A DNA stretch of 64,000 nt from Mesorhizobium sp. B2-4-3. Lineage in GTDB: Bacteria > Pseudomonadota > Alphaproteobacteria > Rhizobiales > Rhizobiaceae. A program made the translations under genes and the position numbers. The stretch lies in assembly GCF_006442815.1 (NCBI RefSeq), contig NZ_VFVL01000033.1:1-64000 (forward strand), read 5' to 3'. Below, one piece after another: positions 21,949-29,364 of this stretch (position 1 is its first letter; each line of letters begins with the position of its first letter). Below the pieces are notes generated by a model, which was not told where the DNA came from, did no database searches, and saw nothing but the letters and a program-made list of their open reading frames with translations.

Positions 21949-23241
21949 TCAATCACGAACGGCTCGACCGCGTACGCCGTCCCAGCGCCGGAACAGCGCG
22001 CTGGCGTTGACGCCGCCGAAGCCGAAGCCGTTGGCGATCGCGTAGTCCATCTCCATCGGCCGGGCCCGGTTTGCGACAAAGTCTATTCCGTCGCCAGCCG
22101 GATCGGGGGCGCTCAAGTTGAGGGTCGGCGGCGCCACCTGGTCCCTGAGCGCCAGGATGGTGAAGATCGCGCCAATCCCGCCGGCGGCTCCGAGCAGGTG
22201 TCCGGTCGCCGACTTCGTTCCGCTGACGGCGATCGAGAAATCCGTGCCGAAGACCGTTTTGATCGCTTCGATTTCTCCCAGATCGCCCACCGGCGTGGAG
22301 GTCGCGTGCGCGTTGAGATGGCGGACCTCACGCGGCGAGATGCCGGCTTGGGCGATCGCGATCTCCATGGCGCGGCGCGCGCCATTCCCGTCCTCGGGAC
22401 CGGACGTGACGTGATGCGCATCCGCCGTCGTGCCGTAGCCGACGAGCTCGGCGAGCGGCTTCGCGCCGCGCGCCAGCGCATGGCCCAATTCCTCGATGAC
22501 CAGGATGCCGGCGCCTTCGCCCATGACGAAACCGTCCCGCGACGTATCGAACGGACGCGAGGCCTGATCGGGACGGTGATTGAAGGACGTTGAAAGCGAG
22601 CGTGCCGCCGCGAAGCCGCCCAGACTGACGACATTCATGCATGCTTCGGTGCCGCCGCACACGGCGATGTCGGCTTCATCGGCGCGGATGATGCGCGCCG
22701 CATCGCCGATTGCCTGGATGCCGGCGGCGCACGCCGTTACCGGCGCGCCGATGTGGCCCTTGAAGCCGTAACGGATCGTGATGTGGCCCGCGGCGAGGTT
22801 CACCAGGAAAGACGGCACCGTGAACGGCGAAAGACGCCGAACGCCGCGCTGGTCGACGGTCCGCACCGCCTCGGTTATGGCGGGGAACCCTCCGATACCT
22901 GAAGCAATGATCGTCGCGGTGCGGAGCCGATCCCTTTCCGAGTCCGGCTTCCACTCCGCCTGGGCAAGCGCCTCTTCCGCCGCCGCCAGCGCGAAAAGGA
23001 TAAAGCGATCGATTTTGCGCTGATCCTTCGGCGCCAGGAAGGCATTGGCATCGAGGCCCGCTTCGGGATCCTCCTCCAGGGAAAGAACCGTTCCGCCGAC
23101 CTTTGTCGGCAGGGTTTCCACCATTTCGTCGGGAAGCCGGCGGATGCCCGAGCGGCCGGCCAGGAGGCGCGACCACGACGTCTCGATATTTGCGGCAAGG
23201 GGCGTGACCGCGCCCATGCCCGTAACAACAATCCGTCGCAT
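21949..23241 (-). CDS. Beta-ketoacyl-ACP synthase II-like enzyme
   Basis: A 430-residue condensing enzyme of the FabF class. The catalytic triad is complete: Cys in PVTACAAGIQAIG, His in LNAHATSTPVGD and His in TKSATGHLLGAAGG. The C-terminal NGFGFGGVNAS is also present. It condenses malonyl-ACP with an acyl-ACP. It is not next to acpP or other fab genes; instead it sits between a tetR gene (38 bp upstream) and an SDR gene. That suggests a dedicated role, for example an unusual acyl chain or membrane-lipid modification, rather than general fatty-acid synthesis (inference). Confidence 0.9.
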   Translation of the reverse strand: MRRIVVTGMGAVTPLAANIETSWSRLLAGRSGIRRLPDEMVETLPTKVGGTVLSLEEDPEAGLDANAFLAPKDQRKIDRFILFALAAAEEALAQAEWKPDSERDRLRTATIIASGIGGFPAITEAVRTVDQRGVRRLSPFTVPSFLVNLAAGHITIRYGFKGHIGAPVTACAAGIQAIGDAARIIRADEADIAVCGGTEACMNVVSLGGFAAARSLSTSFNHRPDQASRPFDTSRDGFVMGEGAGILVIEELGHALARGAKPLAELVGYGTTADAHHVTSGPEDGNGARRAMEIAIAQAGISPREVRHLNAHATSTPVGDLGEIEAIKTVFGTDFSIAVSGTKSATGHLLGAAGGIGAIFTILALRDQVAPPTLNLSAPDPAGDGIDFVANRARPMEMDYAIANGFGFGGVNASALFRRWDGVRGRAVRD

Positions 23242-23279
23242 CTATTCTCCTGTCGATCTGAGTAGCCAGCCCGCGGCGG

Positions 23280-23858
23280 TCAAACGGTGACGGTGTCGCG
23301 AACCTGCTCGGCCGCTGCATCCAGAAAGGCCTGGGCGAGGTCGGGATCATTGACGATGCGCGAGAGAACCACCGCACCGACCATCGTCGAGAGGACGGCC
23401 ATGGCTTTTTCATTGATTTCCGCGCTGTCAGTCCTGGCAATCATGCTGCCGAGGACTTCAAGATATGCTTTGATCCCGACTTCGAACGACGCTTTCACCT
23501 CGGCCCCCTGTCTGGCAGCATCCGAGCCGAGCGCCGCGACCGGGCAGCCGTCCATCCTTTCCTCGCGATGGTCCATGCTGAGGTAGAACTCGATGACCGC
23601 CCCAAGCGGATCGCCAGGATTCGCTGCGGTCGCCGCCGTCCATCTGTCGGCAGCGCTCTCCATCGCACGCCTGGAAGCTTGCGCCGCAAGGTCCTCCTTT
23701 GATGCGAACTGTTTGTAGAAAGCGCCTTGGGTCAGCCCGGCGCCCTTCATCAGATCCTTAAGGCCGATACCGTCGAAGCCGTGCTCCCGAAAAAGCCGGC
23801 TTGCGACATCGATCACGGTCTGCCGGTTCTGCTCAGCCTGAATGCGGCTCACACGCAT
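23280..23858 (-). CDS. TetR family repressor
   Basis: A 192-residue protein with a TetR HTH at residues 10-55 (QTVIDVASRLFREHGFDGIG, LKDLMKGAGLTQGAFYKQFA) and a C-terminal ligand domain containing ERMDGCPVAALGSDA, a pattern shared with the YcnC/AcnR-like 'GCxxAALG' branch. It heads the operon with the ketoacyl synthase and SDR genes. Two copies of a dyad, one just upstream of this gene and one upstream of the divergent exported-protein gene, are its likely operators. The start ATG at 23856-23858 gives a standard N-terminus. Confidence 0.88.
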   Translation of the reverse strand: MRVSRIQAEQNRQTVIDVASRLFREHGFDGIGLKDLMKGAGLTQGAFYKQFASKEDLAAQASRRAMESAADRWTAATAANPGDPLGAVIEFYLSMDHREERMDGCPVAALGSDAARQGAEVKASFEVGIKAYLEVLGSMIARTDSAEINEKAMAVLSTMVGAVVLSRIVNDPDLAQAFLDAAAEQVRDTVTV

Positions 23859-23872
23859 CGTCGATCTCCATA

Positions 23873-23927
23873 TTTAGATTGCGTCTGAAATCTATATCTC
23901 AGTTAGAGACCGAACGCAATCTATCAA
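23873..23927. promoter_or_regulatory. TetR-type operator, copy 1 (promoter of tetR operon)
   Basis: TTTAGATT-N8-AATCTATA (23873-23896) is a nearly perfect dyad, 15 bp upstream of the tetR start. It is followed by CGCAATCTATCA (23915-23926). The whole 55-bp block recurs at 23999-24052 with about 80 percent identity by eye. The 70 bases between the copies are GC-rich. Confidence 0.65.
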
Positions 23928-23998
23928 GAGGGGATGCGAAACGGGCGGCTCGCCACGTGATCGGTGCGGCGGCTTGCCGCGGGCCGAGTGCGTTTCTT

Positions 23999-24052
23999 TT
24001 TAGATTGCGTATGAAATCTAAATGGTATAGAGTTCGATCATAATCTATCAGA
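23999..24052. promoter_or_regulatory. TetR-type operator, copy 2 (promoter of exported-protein gene)
   Basis: TTTAGATT-N8-AATCTAAA (23999-24022) is a perfect 8-bp dyad, followed by CATAATCTATCAG (24039-24051) that matches the tail of copy 1. It ends just before the GAAAGGAGAT ribosome site of the gene at 24067. The duplicated block suggests that the same repressor controls both divergent units. Confidence 0.65.
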
Positions 24053-24066
24053 AAGGAGATACGACA

Positions 24067-24429
24067 ATGATACGCAGAACCCTGAGTGCATCGCTTCTGG
24101 CCGCGCTGTTCATGGCGACGCCGGCCCTTGCCGAGGAAGCCACCGTCGGACGTCCCATCGAAGCAGGCAGCCTGCACACGGGACGCCTCGACATGGTGGT
24201 CTATTACGTCCCGATCGACGGCGACCTCCTGGAGGTCGCTGCCACCTTCGCGCCGAAGGGCGGAGGCGATCCGCAGCGCGTCGTCATGGGCCTCGCCGAC
24301 CGCGACTCCGTGGCCTTCTCCATGCCGGGCTACAAGGGCTCGCTCTACGCATTCTCGAGGTCCGGCGAAGAGGTGACGGTGTCGACCGGGACGCACATGC
24401 ATCCGCGCGCCGACGCGCTACCGGACTGA
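24067..24429 (+). CDS. Exported protein of unknown function, TetR-controlled
   Basis: A 120-residue protein with a clear signal peptide (MIRRTLSASLLAALFMATPA, cleavage after ALA-E) and a mature domain that looks like a small beta-sandwich (MVVYYVPIDGDLLEVAATFA, VAFSMPGYKGSLYAFSR). I do not recognise the family. Ribosome site GAAAGGAG is seven bases before the ATG. It directly follows the second TetR-type dyad. The next plus-strand gene, a truncated membrane-fusion-type protein, may once have formed an operon with it. Confidence 0.72.
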   Translation: MIRRTLSASLLAALFMATPALAEEATVGRPIEAGSLHTGRLDMVVYYVPIDGDLLEVAATFAPKGGGDPQRVVMGLADRDSVAFSMPGYKGSLYAFSRSGEEVTVSTGTHMHPRADALPD

Positions 24430-24525
24430 CCGGTCCGACTGATCGCAATCTGCCGCGCCGGCAGGAGCGCAGGACCACAGCGTGGAATGGGAACGCAATG
24501 TATTTCGACATGAGGCGATGGGCAT

Positions 24526-24657
24526 GAAAAAGAGACGGGTCATTATCGTAGGCGCGATCCTGATCGCGGGTTCAGGGGCGATCGCGGTGTCAGCGGCGAC
24601 GGCATTCGCCACATTTGCCAATCCCGCGCAGGAAGCTTCCGCCGCGACCGTTCCGGC
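24526..24657 (+). pseudogene. 5' stump of an exported/membrane-anchored protein
   Basis: From the ATG at 24526 a convincing N-terminus is read: MKKRRVIIVGAILIAGSG, then AIAVSAATAFATFANPAQEA, the look of a signal-anchor as in HlyD/RND adaptor proteins. After about 44 codons the frame runs into the antisense of the DUF4870 gene's coding sequence and loses all protein character, continuing open to 24850 by chance. I read it as a gene truncated at a recombination point near 24657. Confidence 0.45.
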
Positions 24658-24997
24658 GATAAAGGATCGCAAGACCCCAGATACAGCGTGCGAGGAAGCA
24701 GCCAAGGTCGGCCACACCCACCAGCATGACATAGCTGGCCCATGCCACTCCGCCGGCGGCACCCGGCAGCATTGTGAAGATCGCGGCGAGCGAGAGCAGG
24801 AATATCAGTATGCTGCGCAGCTGAAACCCGTAATGGCTGCGAAGCCATGACGGCGTATCGCGTCGGAACAGGCCGAGGCAGGCCATCACGGCGGCGATCG
24901 GCACGGTGAAGACGCCGACCGCCATCAGCGCCACGGCGAGCAGGATATAGATGGTGAGGGCTTCGCGGCCCGCGCCATGGTCACCGGCCGCGGTCAT
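24590..24997 (-). CDS. DUF4870-like membrane protein with replaced C-terminus
   Basis: A 135-residue protein with about three helices: IYILLAVALMAVGVFTVPIA, then TPSWLRSHYGFQLRSILIFL (the DUF4870 core, WLRSHYxFQ) and LGCFLARCIWGLAILYRR. Family members normally end shortly after the last motif with a Pro-rich tail; here the frame continues as NGRGGSFLRGIGKCGECRRR, which is simply the antisense of the truncated plus-strand gene. So the last 20 residues are probably acquired by a DNA junction. ATG at 24997; upstream in-frame sequence is not protein-like. Last gene of a three-gene minus-strand group. Confidence 0.62.
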   Translation of the reverse strand: MTAAGDHGAGREALTIYILLAVALMAVGVFTVPIAAVMACLGLFRRDTPSWLRSHYGFQLRSILIFLLSLAAIFTMLPGAAGGVAWASYVMLVGVADLGCFLARCIWGLAILYRRNGRGGSFLRGIGKCGECRRR

Positions 24998-25020
24998 CAC
25001 GCCAGGTCTCTCGCCGCGCC

Positions 25021-25578
25021 TCAGTGCTGAGGCACCTCGGCCCACAGTTTTTTGGCGAAGCCGCGCTTGTCGAGCGCCCACACCGTGCCGCTGACCACCG
25101 CCTTTCCGTTCTGGCAAGTATAGGCATAGAGGGCATCGTGGCCGGTCGCCGCCATCGGCGGGATGTCGCCGTTCTTCGCCGTTTTGCAGTAGTCGGCCGC
25201 GCCGGGATTGTTACGCTCGGCATTGATCTTGGCGCAGGGCAAATTGGCGCCGATGAAGCAGGTCAGCACCTTGCCGTTCATGCAGCGATAGTTGGCTTCG
25301 GTCTGAAGTTCGGATTCCTCTGGCGCCGACTTGGCGTCCGGAAAGAGCTTTTTGAACGCCTTGACCGTGCCGGCGTAAAGCGCGTGCGAATAAGGACGCA
25401 CCGTGTCGTCGTTCTTCACCTGCCGGCAGAGCTTGTAGAGGTCTTCCGCAGGCGCGGCTTCAGCCGTCGCAGGCGCGGCCTTTGCCGTTGCAGTCGCGGC
25501 CGTGCCGGCGGCGAAGGCAAGCAACGCGAATGCCGACATCGCGATGAATCCGAGCGTCGAAAAGCGGAACACAGTCAT
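25021..25578 (-). CDS. Exported protein of unknown function
   Basis: A 185-residue protein: signal peptide (STLGFIAMSAFALLAFAAGT), a low-complexity Ala/Thr/Pro/Glu linker (residues about 28-46) and a Cys-containing globular part (YKLCRQVKND, NYRCMNGKVLTCFIGANLPC, ADYCKTAKNG, YAYTCQNGKAVV) with six cysteines that could form disulfides in the periplasm. The family is not known to me by name. AGGAGG lies seven bases upstream of the ATG. It lies 12 bp after the membrane-protein gene at 25591, so they are co-transcribed. Confidence 0.72.
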   Translation of the reverse strand: MTVFRFSTLGFIAMSAFALLAFAAGTAATATAKAAPATAEAAPAEDLYKLCRQVKNDDTVRPYSHALYAGTVKAFKKLFPDAKSAPEESELQTEANYRCMNGKVLTCFIGANLPCAKINAERNNPGAADYCKTAKNGDIPPMAATGHDALYAYTCQNGKAVVSGTVWALDKRGFAKKLWAEVPQH

Positions 25579-25590
25579 TTCAACCTCCTT

Positions 25591-26103
25591 TTAGGAAAAC
25601 AGGCAGGATTTGGCGTCGGGGCCGCATATCAAGCGTCTTGCGGATTGGATGAGCGCGGCGCGCAGACGGATCGTCACCAGCCAGTAACCGGCGCCCGCGG
25701 CAGCGGCCATCATCAGCGGCAGCGCCATGGCGAATGCCTTCGCCGGGCCTGTCGCGGTGGATGCCGGGCTGATATAGACGGCCATAGTGACGAAGGCGCC
25801 GACGACATAGAGCCAGATCGATTTGGATCCGACCAGCCGCCGCACGATCTCGATGCCGATGGCGAAGAACAGCATCAGATAAACCGTGCTCAAAGTGTAG
25901 AGCAGGGCGCCCGTCAGGAGGGATTGGCCCTCATGCCGGGCGAAATCTCCGGACAATCCAGGCACGAACGAGATGAGATGGACAAGGCCGGCGGCGGGAA
26001 AGCCCACCGCATAGGGGACTGAGAGCAGGGCCAGGTAGAAGAACGCGACTGTGGCGACGATGTCGAAGCAGACTTTGAACAGGGTTATCAAGACCGGGCG
26101 CAT
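25591..26103 (-). CDS. Multi-helix membrane protein of unknown function
   Basis: A 170-residue inner-membrane protein with about four helices (for example VCFDIVATVAFFYLALLSVP, YLMLFFAIGIEIVRRLVG, IWLYVVGAFVTMAVYIS, AFAMALPLMMAAAAGAGYWL). No catalytic motif seen. It is the first gene of a three-gene minus-strand group with the exported protein and the DUF4870-like protein, and diverges from the ArsR-type gene at 26261, with a dyad in between. AGGAGG precedes the ATG (26101-26103). Confidence 0.68.
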   Translation of the reverse strand: MRPVLITLFKVCFDIVATVAFFYLALLSVPYAVGFPAAGLVHLISFVPGLSGDFARHEGQSLLTGALLYTLSTVYLMLFFAIGIEIVRRLVGSKSIWLYVVGAFVTMAVYISPASTATGPAKAFAMALPLMMAAAAGAGYWLVTIRLRAALIQSARRLICGPDAKSCLFS

Positions 26104-26182
26104 CTGGTCCTCCTTTGCCGTCCGCCATCGGCAGACGACCTTGTCTCAAGCCCCTTCGCCCCGTTCGAGTTGGTTTCGTCAT

Positions 26183-26232
26183 TTAGGTAATCAGCTTATC
26201 GTCTACACGTCAACAATTAATTGATTGCCTAA
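26183..26232. promoter_or_regulatory. Dyad between membrane-protein operon and ArsR-type gene
   Basis: TTAGGTAATCA (26183-26193) and TGATTGCCTAA (26222-26232) are complementary except for one base, with 28 bases between. The inner 10 bases contain the palindrome CAATTAATTG (26213-26222). The region is strikingly AT-rich for this genome. It is the likely control region for both divergent units. Confidence 0.55.
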
Positions 26233-26260
26233 TCGACTTCATATCGTGTAGCATTGCCGC

Positions 26261-26701
26261 ATGTCGATCCAATTGATCTTCGAGGCGCTGTCCTCGCCGG
26301 TACGTCGCAAGATCCTCGCCTATGTCGCGCATCACGAATTGAGCGCGGGCGAGATCGCCGCGCGTTTCGACATGTCGAAGCCCTCGATCTCGCAGCACCT
26401 GCAATTGCTCGAACATGCCGGCCTGGTGCGCAGCGAGAAGCGCGGCAAGTTCGTCTATTACCGGCAGATGCCCGATACGCTGGCCTCGACGCTGACCGGC
26501 TTCGTGCAGGAGATCTGCCCGGTCGGCCGGCCGATCCGCCGCGAGAGCAAGGCGCTTGCGAAAAAGGCGCAAGGCGCCAAGGGCGGAAAGGCGAAGGTGC
26601 CGGCCGCCAAGCCGAAGGTAGCCGGGGCCACCGCAGCAAAAACCGCTGCAAAGACCGCCAGGACGAGGGCCATAAAGGTGAAGGCGCAAAACATGGCTTG
26701 A
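26261..26701 (+). CDS. ArsR family regulator with Lys/Ala-rich C-terminal tail
   Basis: A 146-residue protein. Residues 1-90 are a winged helix (IFEALSSPVRRKILAYVAHH, MSKPSISQHLQLLEHAGLV, RSEKRGKFVYYRQMPDTLA), close to the SdpR type without Cys. Residues about 95-146 are a basic, low-complexity tail (repeats of AAK, KAK and KPK spacing) like that of histone-H1-like or HU-tail proteins. The tail should bind DNA without specificity. Divergent from the membrane-protein operon, which it may control. ATG at 26261 is the natural start, although no strong ribosome site is visible. Confidence 0.82.
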   Translation: MSIQLIFEALSSPVRRKILAYVAHHELSAGEIAARFDMSKPSISQHLQLLEHAGLVRSEKRGKFVYYRQMPDTLASTLTGFVQEICPVGRPIRRESKALAKKAQGAKGGKAKVPAAKPKVAGATAAKTAAKTARTRAIKVKAQNMA

Positions 26702-26764
26702 TTGTTGCCGCCGGACCCCTGGGTGGGGCCGGTGGCGAAGGGGCGGGGCAGGAAGGAGAAAACC

Positions 26765-27208
26765 ATGCTTACGACCAGATCGGCCATGCCGCAAAACCAA
26801 TCCGGCCGGGACCGGAATCGCGCCGCCAAGGGAAAGCGGCCGCTTGCGGGCCTTGTTCTACTGGCTTCGTTCCTGCCCGCTGGCGCGCAAGCCAAGATGC
26901 CGGCCGATTTCCTCGGCAAATGGTCGACCGACCCGGCGCGCTGCGAGCAGGTGAACGGCGAGGTGGATATGCTCGAGGTCCTGCCGGACGGCCTGGCCTT
27001 CTATGAGATCGGCTGCGAATTCGACGAACCGAAGGCCGGCGGGAAAACATTGCGCATCGCCGCTCAATGCTACAAGGGCGGCAGCCCGATGACCGCAGGC
27101 GAGGTCGAGCTCTCCCGCTCGGAGCCGGACAGGATCAGCGTGTCGCTGCACGGGTTCTTTTGGACGGCCGAGACTCCGGAAACCTTCCAGCGCTGCCATG
27201 AGCAATAA
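26765..27208 (+). CDS. Exported protein of unknown function
   Basis: A 147-residue protein with an N-terminal basic stretch and a signal segment (RPLAGLVLLASFLPAGAQA), cleaved before KMPADFLGKWSTDPARCEQV. The mature part is a small beta-barrel-like domain with 'W-S/T' start and Cys at CEQ, GCEF, AQCY and RCHEQ, a pattern common in Rhizobiales lipocalin-like periplasmic proteins. AAGGAG lies six bases before the ATG at 26765. It is followed by a cupin gene on the same strand after 56 bp. Confidence 0.7.
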   Translation: MLTTRSAMPQNQSGRDRNRAAKGKRPLAGLVLLASFLPAGAQAKMPADFLGKWSTDPARCEQVNGEVDMLEVLPDGLAFYEIGCEFDEPKAGGKTLRIAAQCYKGGSPMTAGEVELSRSEPDRISVSLHGFFWTAETPETFQRCHEQ

Positions 27209-27264
27209 GGAGCCAAATCCGCGGAAGGGCGTTTAACAGGCACTGACCTCGAAGGAGCGGGAAG

Positions 27265-27795
27265 GTGAAAAAGCACGTCAACCCGGTCGAGCCTCTCGCC
27301 TTCCGCTTTGCCGATGACGGCCTTGTGCCCAACCATCCGCGCTGGCCGATGCTCGTCTATCCCGGCGCGGTGCGATTGCCAGACGACGCCGATCCGGCGG
27401 CCGTCTTCGAGGATATTTTCGGCGCCAATGGCTGGGGCGACAGCTGGCGCAACGGCATCTACGGCTTCGTCCACTATCACTCGCGTATTCACGAGGTGCT
27501 GGGCATCGCGCGCGGCACCGCCGAGGTCCGCTTCGGCGGCGACAAGGGCAAGGTGCTGGAGGTGAAAGCGGGTGACGTGGCGCTGCTGCCGGCCGGCACG
27601 GGTCATCAGCGCCTGTCTGCCTCGGCCGATCTTCTGGTGGTCGGCGCCTATCCGCCTTTCGGCAAATATGATCTGTGCCGGAGCGCGGAGCAGCACGCCG
27701 AGGCGCTGCGCACGGTCCCGGCTGTCGGCCGGCCGGACAAGGATCCGGTCCTTGGCGGCGATGGGCCGCTGCTGAAAGCATGGAGCGAAGGCTGA
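27265..27795 (+). CDS. Cupin domain protein, YjlB-like
   Basis: A 176-residue single-cupin protein of the YjlB type. The cupin motifs are GIYGFVHYHSRIHEVLGIARG (the metal-binding His in HYHS and HEVL) and KAGDVALLPAGTGHQRLSAS. Such proteins are small cytoplasmic sugar- or metabolite-binding enzymes of unknown reaction. The gene following it begins one base after its stop, so the two are translationally coupled. Its C-terminal extension (GRPDKDPVLGGDGPLLKAW) is as in other YjlB family members. Confidence 0.85.
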   Translation: MKKHVNPVEPLAFRFADDGLVPNHPRWPMLVYPGAVRLPDDADPAAVFEDIFGANGWGDSWRNGIYGFVHYHSRIHEVLGIARGTAEVRFGGDKGKVLEVKAGDVALLPAGTGHQRLSASADLLVVGAYPPFGKYDLCRSAEQHAEALRTVPAVGRPDKDPVLGGDGPLLKAWSEG

Positions 27796-27796
27796 A

Positions 27797-28408
27797 ATGG
27801 CAAGGATCGTCGCCATAGAGCATCTGACGCTGGACGGTGTCTTCCAGGCGCCGGCGCGCGCCGACGAAGACACGCGCAACGGTTTTGCGCATGGCGGCTG
27901 GGGCATTGCGGGCAGCGACGCGCAGATGCAGGAGGTCGTCGGACGCGCCACGGCCGGCGGCTGGTCGCTGCTCGCCGGCCGGACGACCTATGAGGATCTT
28001 CACGAAGCCTGGGCTGTCCGTCAGCCGGCCAGTCCGATGACCAGGGCGCTGACCGGCGCGCAGAAATTCGTCGCCTCGCATGACGCCGGCTACGAACCGC
28101 GCTGGGAGAATTCGACGCTGCTTGCCGGCGATGCCGGGGAGACGGTGCGCGCGCTCAAGCAAGGTCACGACAAGGCGCTGATCATGTTCGGCAGCGGCAA
28201 GCTGCTGCGCGCGCTGATGCGACACGGGCTTGTGGATGAGCTGGTGCTGATGGTCCACCCGCTGGTGCTGGGCGCAGGCTCGCGCCTTTTTGAGCCGGGG
28301 CAGGCACCGTCGGCGCTGAAGCTGTCGGACCTGGTATCGACCGCGACGGGCGTGGCGATCCTCACCTACGCGTTCGACGGGGAGGGCGCGGCGGATCGGC
28401 CGCGGTAG
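27797..28408 (+). CDS. Dihydrofolate-reductase-like (RibD C-terminal domain) protein
   Basis: A 203-residue protein of the RibD_C/DHFR family: EHLTLDGVFQAPARADED at the start, LLAGRTTYEDLHEAW, then IMFGSGKLLRALMRHGLVDE and HPLVLGAGSRLFEPG. These stand-alone proteins bind NADPH, and their substrates are unknown. It starts one base after the cupin gene's stop (TGA-A-ATG), so the two are a coupled pair. The last 10 residues (EGAADRPR) are weakly conserved. The 22 bases to the next gene hold a GC-rich hairpin. Confidence 0.85.
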   Translation: MARIVAIEHLTLDGVFQAPARADEDTRNGFAHGGWGIAGSDAQMQEVVGRATAGGWSLLAGRTTYEDLHEAWAVRQPASPMTRALTGAQKFVASHDAGYEPRWENSTLLAGDAGETVRALKQGHDKALIMFGSGKLLRALMRHGLVDELVLMVHPLVLGAGSRLFEPGQAPSALKLSDLVSTATGVAILTYAFDGEGAADRPR

Positions 28409-28430
28409 AAACCGGGCCGCGGCCCACCGC

Positions 28431-28790
28431 CTACGGATAATGTATCTTCTTCGGCGCGTAGGTCGACGGATCGAAATCCAGTTCCTTCGGCAGCGCCTGG
28501 CTCGAGCATTGCAGATGTATCTGGCGGGCGAGCAGCCGTCGCTGCTGCTGCTCGTGCTCCTTGGCGGCCGCGACGAGCCCCATGCTGTAAGGGCCAACCA
28601 GCACGCCGAAGCCCCAGCCGGGGTTCTGCTTCTCGCGGGCGGCGTAATCCGAGGCCGCCGTGCGGGCCTGCTGGCATTCCGGCGACGCCCATTTCGGATC
28701 CTGCTGCGAAAGCGAGGCGCCATAGTCGACTGGGGAGGATACGCAGCCAGCCGCTGCCGCGCTCAGCGCGACAATCACCGCAATTTTCAT
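28431..28790 (-). CDS. Lipoprotein of unknown function
   Basis: A 119-residue lipoprotein: signal peptide MKIAVIVALSAAAAGC with the lipobox ending AAGC (Cys16), then CVSSPVDYGASLSQQDPKWA. The rest is charged with a short hydrophobic stretch (GWGFGVLVGPYSMGLVAAAKE) that may dip into the membrane, and the end reads SQALPKELDFDPSTYAPKKI. Likely attached to the outer or inner membrane. ATG at 28790 starts the signal peptide exactly. Not in an operon; its promoter region (28791-28994) is shared with the divergent EthD gene. Confidence 0.78.
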   Translation of the reverse strand: MKIAVIVALSAAAAGCVSSPVDYGASLSQQDPKWASPECQQARTAASDYAAREKQNPGWGFGVLVGPYSMGLVAAAKEHEQQQRRLLARQIHLQCSSQALPKELDFDPSTYAPKKIHYP

Positions 28791-28994
28791 CGTTTGAGTC
28801 TCTGCTAATTTAGGGCGGAGACTACACGGAACGCGTCTCCGCACAAGCGAGGCGGTCTCGAAAGCGGATGGAAGGACCGGATGGCCGCCATCGCCGTCCT
28901 CGATCTGCTGTTCCCGGATTCTTTTCAGCGCGTCGTTCCGTTTCCACCCGCGGTTTCGTCCTTGCTTCGTCCACCGCGAAAAAGGAGAACCGCA

Positions 28995-29309
28995 ATGGCT
29001 GGAATGGTCGTTATCTACAAACAGCCGGCTGACGCGAAAGCGTTCGACAAGCATTATTTCGAGACGCACATACCGCTGGCCAAGAAGATACCGGGTCTCA
29101 GGAAATACGAGGTCAGCCAGGGGCCGATCACGGTAGTGGCCGGAGCAGCCGACGTCTACCTGATCGGGATGCTGCATTTCGACGACCTCGACGCCATGAA
29201 GGAGGGTTTCGCGAGCCCAGAAGGAAAGGCGGCGGGCGCTGATCGTCGGCTTTACGCACCTGACGAGTCAGGCGTCCAGATGTTCCTCTTCGACAGCAGA
29301 GAGGTTTGA
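28995..29309 (+). CDS. EthD family protein
   Basis: A 104-residue ferredoxin-like-fold protein of the EthD family: GMVVIYKQPADAKAFDKHYF, PLAKKIPGLRKYEVSQGP, then YLIGMLHFDDLDAMKEGFAS. EthD was described with ether-degradation cytochromes P450, but most members are small dimeric proteins of unknown role. AAAGGAG is nine bases before the ATG at 28995, so a longer frame from 28881 is rejected. No partner genes. Confidence 0.82.
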   Translation: MAGMVVIYKQPADAKAFDKHYFETHIPLAKKIPGLRKYEVSQGPITVVAGAADVYLIGMLHFDDLDAMKEGFASPEGKAAGADRRLYAPDESGVQMFLFDSREV

Positions 29310-29310
29310 G

Positions 29311-29347
29311 CCTGCGGCTGAGACAGGACGATCCGTCCGCCGAGAAC
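29311..29347. repeat. Second copy of the mpg 3'-end sequence
   Basis: CCTGCGGCTGAGACAGG and CGATCCG...CCGAGA at 29312-29338 repeat, in the same orientation, the sequence CCTGCGGCTGAGATAGG and CGATCCGCCGAGA at 29934-29964, which is the end of the DNA glycosylase gene (minus strand). Differences: three substitutions and a 4-bp insertion. The repeats flank the small-protein/DUF2934 pair. Confidence 0.55.
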
Positions 29348-29364
29348 TGCGGCCGGATCGCTGC

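Noticed and set aside
20824..22593. A 589-codon plus-strand frame opposite the SDR and ketoacyl synthase genes
   Set aside because: Antisense to two enzymes with complete catalytic motifs; a shadow frame of high-GC DNA.
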